From the NCBI GenBank assembly GCA_016199245.1, contig JACQHC010000149.1, positions 1-32,103 of the forward strand: a DNA stretch of 32,103 nt, read 5' to 3'. The first letter of the stretch is position 1. The number at the start of each line of letters is the position of its first letter. A program made the position numbers and the translations under genes. Source of the DNA: Gemmatimonadota bacterium. Lineage in GTDB: Bacteria > Gemmatimonadota > Gemmatimonadetes > Gemmatimonadales > GWC2-71-9. Below the pieces are notes generated by a model. That model saw nothing but the letters and a program-made list of their open reading frames with translations. It had not been told where the DNA came from and did no database searches. This document shows, piece by piece, positions 15,189-21,262 of this stretch.

Positions 15189-16688
15189 ATGGTCGCCCTG
15201 GAGCTGGCCCGGGCAGGGGTGCCGGTTACCGTGCTCGAGCGGGGGGACTGGGCCCGGCGGGACGACTCGGCCTGGGACCCGCGAGCGATTCTGATCGAAC
15301 GCCGCTACCGCAGCGCCACGCCGTACGAGGCACACCAGGGCATCCGACGCCGGCTGCACTACCCCAACGAGGCGGTCGGCGGGAATTCCGTGTTCTACGG
15401 CGCGGCGTCGTTCCGGCTACGGGAGCGTGACTTCGAGCCCAGCGGCGATCTGCCGCGATGGCCGATTCGCTACGGCGATCTCGAGCCGCACTATGCCGAG
15501 GTCGAGCGATTGCTCGGGGTGGTCGGCGTCGCGGGTGTTGATCCGACCGAACCACCCCGAAGCGGCGGGTACGCGGCGGCGCCCCCGCCGTATTCCCCCC
15601 CCGCCGAGCGCGTCGCCCGCGCGTGTGAGGCGCGCGGCCTCCACCCCTTTCCGATTCCGCTGGCCATCAACTTCGATGGCCGCGACGGGCGCGAGCGCTG
15701 CGTGCGGTGTCTGACGTGCGACTTGTTTCCCTGCAAGATCGGCGCGAAGAACGACCTCTCGGTGACCGTCCTGCCGGAGGCGATGCGACGCGGCGCCGTC
15801 GTGCGGCCAGGCACGGTGGCGCGCCGGTTGATCGTCGAGCATGGGCGCGTCACCGGCGTCGAGTGTGTGGACACGCGCACGAGCGAGGCGTTCGCGATCT
15901 CCTGCGCCGCGTGCGTCGTCAGCTGCGGGGCCATCAGTTCCGCGGCGCTGCTCCTCGCGTCGGGGCTCGGCGAGTGCGAGCCCAACGGATCACTTGTCGG
16001 CCGGCATCTCATGCGGCACTGCTCCGGTGTCGTGATCGGCCTCCTTCCCCAGGAGGTCAACCCGAGTCAGGTGTTCCACAAACAGGTGGCGATCAGCGAC
16101 TTCTACTTCGGGGACGGGGAGACGGTGTCCGACACGGGCCGACTGGGGATCATTCAGGGACTCCAGGTGCCTCCTCCCGAGTGGATTCGCGCCGAGGCGC
16201 CGTTCCCGATTAACCTCCTCGGTGCCGCTACCGTGAAGAGCCACCTCTATCTGCTTTGTCTCGCTGAAGACCTGCCGCGGCGGGAGAACCGCGTGGAGCT
16301 AGACTCGGCGCGCCGTGACCCCTTTGGGATGCCGCTCGCACGCGTGTTTCACGCGTACCAGCCGAGCGACCTCCGGGCGCGGCGGGCGCTGTATCGCCAG
16401 GCCAGCAGGATTCTCCGCGCGGCGGGAGCGTGGATCCGGGTACGGAAGCCGATCCACACGTTCTCGCACGCGCTCGGCACCTGCCGGTTCGGAGACGACC
16501 CGCGCGAAGCGGTGCTCGACCCGTGGTGCCGGTATTTCGGGATTCCCAACCTGTTCGTCGTGGACGGGAGCTTCATGCCGACCTCGGGTGGCGTAAACCC
16601 CAGCCTGACGATCGCGGCGAACGGGCTGCGCGTGGGGCGGTATGTCGCGCGAGAGTGGCGCACGCTCACGACGGGCGGCCGCGTGTGA
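15189..16688 (+). CDS. GMC-family FAD oxidoreductase with a four-cysteine motif
   Basis: An FAD-dependent alcohol or sugar dehydrogenase. Counting from the first in-frame ATG there are 499 residues, but the Gly-x-Gly-x2-Gly FAD motif lies just upstream, so the true protein is longer (see 15060-15188). Conserved GMC features are Val-Gly-Gly-Asn-Ser near residue 63, the C-terminal catalytic His in His-Ala-Leu-Gly-Thr-Cys-Arg-Phe-Gly, and Asn-Pro-Ser-Leu-Thr-Ile-Ala-Ala-Asn-Gly at the end. A Cys171-x2-Cys174-x2-Cys177-x4-Cys182 cluster, followed by Lys-Ile-Gly-Ala-Lys, sits where gluconate/glucose dehydrogenase subunits carry an iron-sulphur centre. It overlaps the downstream Gfo/Idh/MocA gene by four bases, suggesting a shared sugar or polyol substrate. 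The electron acceptor is not encoded nearby. Confidence 0.8.
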   Translation: MVALELARAGVPVTVLERGDWARRDDSAWDPRAILIERRYRSATPYEAHQGIRRRLHYPNEAVGGNSVFYGAASFRLRERDFEPSGDLPRWPIRYGDLEPHYAEVERLLGVVGVAGVDPTEPPRSGGYAAAPPPYSPPAERVARACEARGLHPFPIPLAINFDGRDGRERCVRCLTCDLFPCKIGAKNDLSVTVLPEAMRRGAVVRPGTVARRLIVEHGRVTGVECVDTRTSEAFAISCAACVVSCGAISSAALLLASGLGECEPNGSLVGRHLMRHCSGVVIGLLPQEVNPSQVFHKQVAISDFYFGDGETVSDTGRLGIIQGLQVPPPEWIRAEAPFPINLLGAATVKSHLYLLCLAEDLPRRENRVELDSARRDPFGMPLARVFHAYQPSDLRARRALYRQASRILRAAGAWIRVRKPIHTFSHALGTCRFGDDPREAVLDPWCRYFGIPNLFVVDGSFMPTSGGVNPSLTIAANGLRVGRYVAREWRTLTTGGRV

Positions 16689-17704
16689 GGCCCGTCCGGC
16701 TGTGCTTCATCGGGTGCGGGAAGGTCACGAGGCTCCACAGCCGTGTGGCCCGTACGCTGCGGTCGGGATTGGTGCTGTCCTACGCCAGCCGATCCGCGGA
16801 ACGCGCCGAGGAGTATCGCCGGCGCTTCGGCGGCCTCCGCGCTTTCGGTGACTACGCAGCGGCCTGCGCGTCTCCTGACGTCGACGCCGTCTTCGTCTGC
16901 ACGCCCCATCGGTTCCATGCCGAGCACGCCGCGCTGGCCGCCCGCAACGGGAAACACGTTCTCATCGAGAAGCCCGTCACGCGGAATCTTTCCGAACTGG
17001 CGTCCGTCGAGGCGGCGGTCACCGAGGCCGGCGTGCTGTCCATGGTGGCCGAGAATTACTTCTTCAAGCCGCTCGCCCGTGTATTGCGAGAGCACGTGGA
17101 CGCGGGCGACATCGGGCAGTTGCTGTTCGTGGAGCTGAATCGGACGAACCGGCGGCCGGTGCGCGGGTGGCGCGCGGAGGCGGACATGATGGGGGGCGGC
17201 GCGCTGCTGGAAGGGGGCGTGCACTGGGTGAACCTGCTGTGTTCCATCGCCGGGCGGCCGACGGCCGTGATCGCCGCTCGACCGGAAGCTCCCTACCCGA
17301 TGATCGCGCCGTTCGAAGACAGCCTGGAAGTGCTGGTGCGATTCGCTGGCGGCGCGGTCGGAAAGCTGCTCCATTCGTGGAACCTCCTCAATCGCGCCGG
17401 GGGCCTGCAGCTGTCCAGGATGTTCGGGTCCCTCGGCAACGTCGTGTTCGAGAGCAACGGTCTGTTCGCGCTCGTGACCGGGCGGCGGACCCGAATGCGA
17501 TTCCCCGGCGTGCTGGACATCATGGGGTTCCGGGGCATGCTGCAACACTTTGTCGATAGCGTGCGCAGGGGCACGCCGCCGTCGATGTCCCTGGCCGTCG
17601 CGCGCCGGGACCTGGCCTTTGTGGCGGCCGCCTACCGTTCGCTGGAAACCGGGCGAATGGAGCCGGTGGACGATGCCACAACTCCGGCCTCCATGGTCGG
17701 TTGA
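16685..17704 (+). CDS. Gfo/Idh/MocA-family NAD(P)-dependent oxidoreductase
   Basis: A 339-residue sugar or cyclitol dehydrogenase. The Rossmann motif Ile-Gly-Cys-Gly-Lys-Val-Thr is at 9-15 and the family signature Glu-Lys-Pro at 95-97, with the catalytic lysine. Gly-Gly-Gly-Ala-Leu-Leu-Glu-Gly-Gly-Val-His-Trp carries the second-domain histidine. No signal peptide is present, so it acts in the cytoplasm. The start is the GTG overlapping the GMC stop as GTGA, five residues before the first beta strand. Coupling to a GMC oxidase suggests successive oxidations of one carbohydrate, but the substrate cannot be read from sequence. Confidence 0.88.
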   Translation: MRPVRLCFIGCGKVTRLHSRVARTLRSGLVLSYASRSAERAEEYRRRFGGLRAFGDYAAACASPDVDAVFVCTPHRFHAEHAALAARNGKHVLIEKPVTRNLSELASVEAAVTEAGVLSMVAENYFFKPLARVLREHVDAGDIGQLLFVELNRTNRRPVRGWRAEADMMGGGALLEGGVHWVNLLCSIAGRPTAVIAARPEAPYPMIAPFEDSLEVLVRFAGGAVGKLLHSWNLLNRAGGLQLSRMFGSLGNVVFESNGLFALVTGRRTRMRFPGVLDIMGFRGMLQHFVDSVRRGTPPSMSLAVARRDLAFVAAAYRSLETGRMEPVDDATTPASMVG

Positions 17705-17733
17705 TCATCCCACCCCTTCACGGAGTCTGATTC

Positions 17734-18189
17734 ATGCAGGTTGGCCATCTCCCTTTGGCGCTTGCCATTGCCACCTACGACTGGAATCCCAGAACGGCGG
17801 TTTTCGTCGTGGGCATGCACTTCCTCCCCAACGCGGACTCCCTGGTCGTGCGCGCCGGGTGGGCCAAGCCGTCCTTTCATTGCACCGTGACGCACAGCGT
17901 GTTGTTCGCGGCGGCCGTGAGTGGCTTGATCGCGCTCGCCTCGCCGCACTACGCGCTGTTCGCCTTCGTGGCAATCATGGCCCACTACGCGGCCGATATC
18001 GGCAGCACGGTCGGACTCCCGCTCTTGTGGCCTGTCTCCAAGCGCAAGTTCACTCTGGCACTGTTTCAGGACACGGGGTACTGGGGGAAAGAGATGTACC
18101 TCGGCTACTACAGGCAGCCCATGTCGTGGGTGCTGGAGGGAGGAGTGACGGCCTTCTTCATCTATCGGCTGGTACAAGTCTATCGCTGA
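17734..18189 (+). CDS. Membrane-bound metal-dependent hydrolase-like protein (DUF457/YdjM type)
   Basis: A 151-residue polytopic membrane protein with about four hydrophobic segments. It has the histidine pattern of the DUF457 / YdjM group: Phe-Leu-Pro-Asn-Ala-Asp near residue 30, Phe-His-Cys-Thr-Val-Thr-His-Ser near 47-54, and Met-Ala-His-Tyr-Ala-Ala-Asp-Ile near 81-88. These are candidate metal ligands for an inner-membrane hydrolase, though few members have been assayed. It starts 29 bases after the dehydrogenase stop. Its last 32 bases overlap the convergent membrane gene on the other strand. Function not established. Confidence 0.7.
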   Translation: MQVGHLPLALAIATYDWNPRTAVFVVGMHFLPNADSLVVRAGWAKPSFHCTVTHSVLFAAAVSGLIALASPHYALFAFVAIMAHYAADIGSTVGLPLLWPVSKRKFTLALFQDTGYWGKEMYLGYYRQPMSWVLEGGVTAFFIYRLVQVYR

Positions 18190-18844
18190 CGGGCTCAGGG
18201 GCGCGCTCGCGGCGCGCCAGACTCAGGCCGATGGCGATGCTGGCGGGAACAACGATGATGCCGATGAGAATCCACGTCGGCACATGCACCACGCTTCCGA
18301 AGCACGCGTACAGCAGATACCGCGGAAACCGACCCACCGCCGTGGCGGCGTAGTACCGCGGGAGCGGGTAGCCTCGCATGATCGCGAGGCAGCGCGCGAC
18401 CCAGTAGGGCAACGGAGTGAATGCGAACACGGCCACGGTCCAGAAGGGGGAGCGGCCGAACGCCGCGACGGAGCGCCGGATCCAGGGCCGCTCCCGCATG
18501 GCAGCGAAGCGTTGGAGGTTGAGCGCCCAAGCGTAGGCGTGCCAGTTCACGTACTCCGCGTAGAGCACGCCCGGCAACGCGACGGCGGCGACGGCCACCG
18601 GGGCGGCATGCTTGGCGGCCTCGATCAGTAGCGGCTCGTAGCTCGTGGGCATGACGGGGCTCAAGGGCCCATTGAACGGCGGCGTCATGACGGCGAGCCA
18701 CACCAACGGGATGAGACCGGGGAACGCCAGCGCCACGGGGATGCCGACCAACGCGGCAACAGCGGTGGCGCGCAGGAACAAGTCCCACCGGCGGTCGCCG
18801 AGGCGGTAGATGAACACACCGAATATTTTCCGCAGCAACGACAT
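18158..18844 (-). CDS. Polytopic membrane protein, possible VTT/DedA-like
   Basis: A 228-residue protein with about five hydrophobic segments and an Arg-rich cytoplasmic tail. A C-terminal block Phe-Thr-Pro-Leu-Pro-Tyr-Trp-Val-Ala-Arg, then Tyr-Tyr-Ala-Ala-Thr-Ala-Val-Gly-Arg-Phe-Pro-Arg-Tyr, resembles the Pro-containing re-entrant loop and Gly-Arg motif of the VTT (DedA/SNARE-associated) fold, which includes lipid scramblases. The match is partial, so the family call is tentative. The start ATG at 18844 fits; 95 bases separate it from the divergent ECF sigma gene. The 3' end overlaps the DUF457 gene tail-to-tail by 32 bases. Confidence 0.6.
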   Translation of the reverse strand: MSLLRKIFGVFIYRLGDRRWDLFLRATAVAALVGIPVALAFPGLIPLVWLAVMTPPFNGPLSPVMPTSYEPLLIEAAKHAAPVAVAAVALPGVLYAEYVNWHAYAWALNLQRFAAMRERPWIRRSVAAFGRSPFWTVAVFAFTPLPYWVARCLAIMRGYPLPRYYAATAVGRFPRYLLYACFGSVVHVPTWILIGIIVVPASIAIGLSLARRERAPEPVSDRLVPADR

Positions 18845-18926
18845 AGGGTCCCCAAACTAGAGCCTTCCCGGCATCGGCGAAACCCCCCAGGGCGAGCGCT
18901 GCGACGCCCCGGGTCGAGCAGGCATC

Positions 18927-18932
18927 TATACT
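18927..18932 (+). promoter_or_regulatory. Candidate -10 box of the ECF sigma operon (leaderless)
   Basis: TATACT (five of six matches) ends seven bases before the sigma-factor ATG at 18940, so transcription would start at or beside the start codon. No Shine-Dalgarno sequence is seen and no clear TTGACA-type -35 box lies 16-18 bases upstream. An ECF-type promoter recognised by the sigma factor itself could not be identified. Confidence 0.38.
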
Positions 18933-18939
18933 TCCGGCG

Positions 18940-19488
18940 ATGGCACCCACGATGCTCGCGGCGCTGGACGATCTGGCGATCCAACGGGCCAAGACCGGTG
19001 ATCTCGAGGCGCTCGAGCAGGTGTACCGCGCCTACGAAGGGGTGGTGTACACCCTCGCGCGGCGGATCTGCCGGACCGCCGAAGACGCCGAGGATGTACT
19101 CCAGGAGACGTTTCTGGAGGTGTGTCGCAGCATCGGACGGTTCCGGGGGACCGAGCCCGGCAGCCTGACGGCCTGGATCAAGCGCGTGGCTGCGAGCAAG
19201 GCGCTGATGCGCGTGCGGCGCGAGAAATACCGCGAGGCTGACGATTTGAGCGACGGCGATGAGGTGCTGGGACGGCGGGATCCGGATGTGGCGTTGCAGC
19301 TGGACCTGGAGGAGGCGCTCGGCCGGCTGTCGGATCGGTCGCGAACCGTGGTGTGGCTGCACGACGTCGAAGGGTACACGCACGAGGACATCGCGGAACT
19401 GATGGGAATGACCGTGAGCTTCTCCAAGTCGCAGCTGGCGCGGGCGCACTCGCGGCTCCGCGGGTGGCTCGGAAGGGAGCCCGTATGA
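18940..19488 (+). CDS. ECF-type RNA polymerase sigma factor
   Basis: A 182-residue sigma-70 family protein with only regions 2 and 4. Region 2 spans about 25-92, including Asp-Ala-Glu-Asp-Val-Leu-Gln-Glu-Thr-Phe, the -10-binding and core-binding helix. Region 4 spans about 123-178, with Gly-Tyr-Thr-His-Glu-Asp-Ile-Ala-Glu-Leu-Met-Gly-Met as the helix-turn-helix that reads the -35 box. It would direct transcription of an envelope- or stress-linked regulon under control of the anti-sigma factor encoded next. Their genes overlap (ATGA). The ATG at 18940 is used; a second in-frame ATG at 18952 is possible. Confidence 0.92.
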   Translation: MAPTMLAALDDLAIQRAKTGDLEALEQVYRAYEGVVYTLARRICRTAEDAEDVLQETFLEVCRSIGRFRGTEPGSLTAWIKRVAASKALMRVRREKYREADDLSDGDEVLGRRDPDVALQLDLEEALGRLSDRSRTVVWLHDVEGYTHEDIAELMGMTVSFSKSQLARAHSRLRGWLGREPV

Positions 19489-20075
19489 TGCACTGCACGA
19501 TGGACGATCTGATCGCGCTGCGGGATGGCGAGGGGAGCCGAGAGGCGCAGCGGCACCTGGCCGAATGCGCGGCGTGCCGGGCGGAGTTCGAGTCGCTGCA
19601 CCAGCGCGGGGCGGCGCTCAAGGCGCTTCCCGCGCTGCGGCCGCCGCGCGAGCGCTGGAGCGCGGTACGGGCCGAGATCGAGGGAGCGCGTCGACGGCGC
19701 CGGCGGGGGGTGTTCGCCTGGGGATCGTTGGTCGCCGCCGCGGCGGCGGTTGGCGTCATCGGGGTGCAGGCGGCGCGGCTCCGGTCGGCGGCGGACGCCA
19801 GCGCGGCGGATCTGCGAGCGCTGGTCGAGCAGTCGCAGCGCCTGGAGGAAGCGCTGCGGGCGTACGATCCGACCAGCCGGGTGCTGAACGGGCGGGCGGC
19901 GAGCGCGGTGGCGGAGATCGAGGATCGCATTGCGGTGATCGACCTTGGCCTGGCGGAGGCCCAGAGCGGCGGCGCGAGCCGCGCCGAGCTGCTGGAGTTG
20001 TGGCGCCAGCGGGTGCAATTGATGGATGAGCTGGTGCGGGTGCACGTCACGCGGGCGGCGTATGTGGGACTGTAA
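19485..20075 (+). CDS. Membrane anti-sigma factor with zinc-finger-like (HC2) head
   Basis: A 196-residue single-pass membrane protein. The N-terminal 35 residues carry His24-x3-Cys28-x2-Cys31, the zinc anti-sigma (zf-HC2) pattern, with Cys4 or His3 as a possible fourth ligand. An Arg-rich stretch (69-74) and one transmembrane helix (about 76-96) follow, then an extracytoplasmic part with heptad-like Ala/Leu/Arg spacing that suggests a coiled coil. It should hold the upstream sigma factor inactive at the membrane until a signal arrives. The start overlaps the sigma stop; ATG at 19488 would also serve. The downstream PDZ gene is separated by a hairpin repeat of about 100 bases. Confidence 0.85.
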   Translation: MMHCTMDDLIALRDGEGSREAQRHLAECAACRAEFESLHQRGAALKALPALRPPRERWSAVRAEIEGARRRRRRGVFAWGSLVAAAAAVGVIGVQAARLRSAADASAADLRALVEQSQRLEEALRAYDPTSRVLNGRAASAVAEIEDRIAVIDLGLAEAQSGGASRAELLELWRQRVQLMDELVRVHVTRAAYVGL

Positions 20076-20096
20076 AAGACGATACTCGATATCCGG

Positions 20097-20159
20097 TGTC
20101 CGATGTTCGAACAGCGAACATCAAACATCGAGCATCGAACGAACATCTGACATCGGACA
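20097..20159. repeat. Gene-end hairpin built from a CGAACATC word
   Basis: The gap between the anti-sigma stop (20075) and the PDZ gene is filled with variants of cgaacatc / gatgttcg. tgtccgatgt (20097-20106) pairs perfectly with acatcggaca (20150-20159). gatgttcg (20102-20109) is complemented at 20115-20122 and again at 20140-20147, giving alternative folds. The PDZ ribosome-binding site AAGGAG lies just outside it, so the folded RNA could influence the start of pdz translation as well as upstream 3' ends. Confidence 0.65.
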
Positions 20160-20178
20160 TCGACTGTAAGGAGCACAC

Positions 20179-21171
20179 ATGTACACGAAAGCTTTGACGA
20201 TTCTTGCCGTTCTGCTCGCCGCGACCCAACCGGCCGTCGCCCAGCAGGCGTCCACGCAGCAGGCTCGCGAGACGCGGCAGCAGGTCGAAGAGCGGCTGCG
20301 GGAGTTGCGGAACGAGCTGCGCGAGCTCGAGCGACGCCTGAACGACATCAACCGGCAGGAGGGTCGGGCGCGGGTCGTGACCCCCCGCGCTTGGTCCAGC
20401 GGTCCGCTGGTGCGGGTGATGACCAACCGCGCGATGCTGGGCGTGACGGTGCGCACGGACCAGAACCCGCGCGTGGACTCGATCGGTGCCGAATTGAGCG
20501 GCGTCACTCCGGGCGGGCCGGCCGACCGCGCCGGTCTCCGCTCGGGCGACATCATTACCACGTTCAACAACGAGCGGCTCGCCGGACGCTACCCAGCGGC
20601 CGGGGAAGACGAGTCCGAGCCGGGCATGAAGCTGGTGCACTTCGCGCGCGACTTGGAGGACGGTGACACGGTGGAAGTGGAGTATCGGCGCGGCAGCGCG
20701 AGCCACAAGACGACCATCGTGGCGAGGGAGATGGACGCCGACGACTGGTTCGGCTACGTGACGGTCGAGCCCCCCGAAGTGAGGATCGAGGCGGATCGCC
20801 TCCGCGAGATGGCGCGCGGCATGGCGGGCCAGAATTGGGCCTTCTCGTTCTCGGATCGCCTGCTCGATATGGACCTGGTGTCGTTGAACGCGGAGCTCGG
20901 CGAGTACTTCGGGACGACCGATGGACTGCTCGTCGTGCGAGCGCCGCAGGAAGGGTCGCTCAACCTCAAGGCCGGTGACGTGATTCTCCGGATCGGCGGC
21001 CGCACGCCCACGAGCCAGGCGAGCGTGGCACGTATTCTCCGCTCATACGACGAAGGCGAAACCGTCGAGATCGAGATCATGCGCCAGAAGCGGCGGATGA
21101 CGGTGACGGGGACCATTCCGGAGCGGGACGGATACTTCGACGAAGATTGGGACCAGGAGACGCGCCGCTAA
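20179..21171 (+). CDS. Secreted coiled-coil protein with two PDZ domains
   Basis: A 330-residue exported protein. It has a Sec signal peptide (cleavage after Val-Ala at about residue 21), a Gln/Glu/Arg/Leu-rich coiled coil at about 25-62, PDZ1 at about 84-180 with Leu-Gly-Val-Thr and Ala-Gly-Leu-Arg-Ser-Gly-Asp, and PDZ2 at about 234-312 with Leu-Lys-Ala-Gly-Asp-Val-Ile-Leu. No Ser-His-Asp protease triad is present, so it is not a DegP/DegS protease. PDZ domains bind exposed C-termini of envelope proteins, so it may sense or chaperone them. A good AAGGAG lies eight bases upstream of the ATG. Its place after the sigma/anti-sigma pair suggests it is a target or modulator of that system (inference). 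Confidence 0.82.
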   Translation: MYTKALTILAVLLAATQPAVAQQASTQQARETRQQVEERLRELRNELRELERRLNDINRQEGRARVVTPRAWSSGPLVRVMTNRAMLGVTVRTDQNPRVDSIGAELSGVTPGGPADRAGLRSGDIITTFNNERLAGRYPAAGEDESEPGMKLVHFARDLEDGDTVEVEYRRGSASHKTTIVAREMDADDWFGYVTVEPPEVRIEADRLREMARGMAGQNWAFSFSDRLLDMDLVSLNAELGEYFGTTDGLLVVRAPQEGSLNLKAGDVILRIGGRTPTSQASVARILRSYDEGETVEIEIMRQKRRMTVTGTIPERDGYFDEDWDQETRR

Positions 21172-21178
21172 ACGAAAA

Positions 21179-21260
21179 AGCGTGAGGGGTGAGAGGTGAA
21201 GTGCGTGCGTCCGAGCCGGACTGCATCACCTCTTACGTCTCACCTCTCACCTCTCACGCT
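21179..21260. repeat. Hairpin repeat between convergent PDZ and M14 genes
   Basis: The 21 bases at 21179-21199 pair with 21240-21260 with one G-T wobble, around a 40-base loop. Arms are made of iterated gtgagagg/cacctctc words, and the loop carries another copy (catcacctct) plus a small gtcc/ggac stem. It starts seven bases after the PDZ stop and ends two bases before the stop of the minus-strand peptidase. The word cacctctcacgc is shared with the element at 13762-13849. Confidence 0.78.
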
Positions 21261-21262
21261 GC

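Noticed and set aside
12723-15359. 878-codon open frame on the minus strand
   Set aside because: It runs antisense through the end of leuS, then shadows the VIT1 gene in another frame. Its translation is Arg/Pro/Gly-rich low complexity with no motif, as expected from high-GC codon bias.
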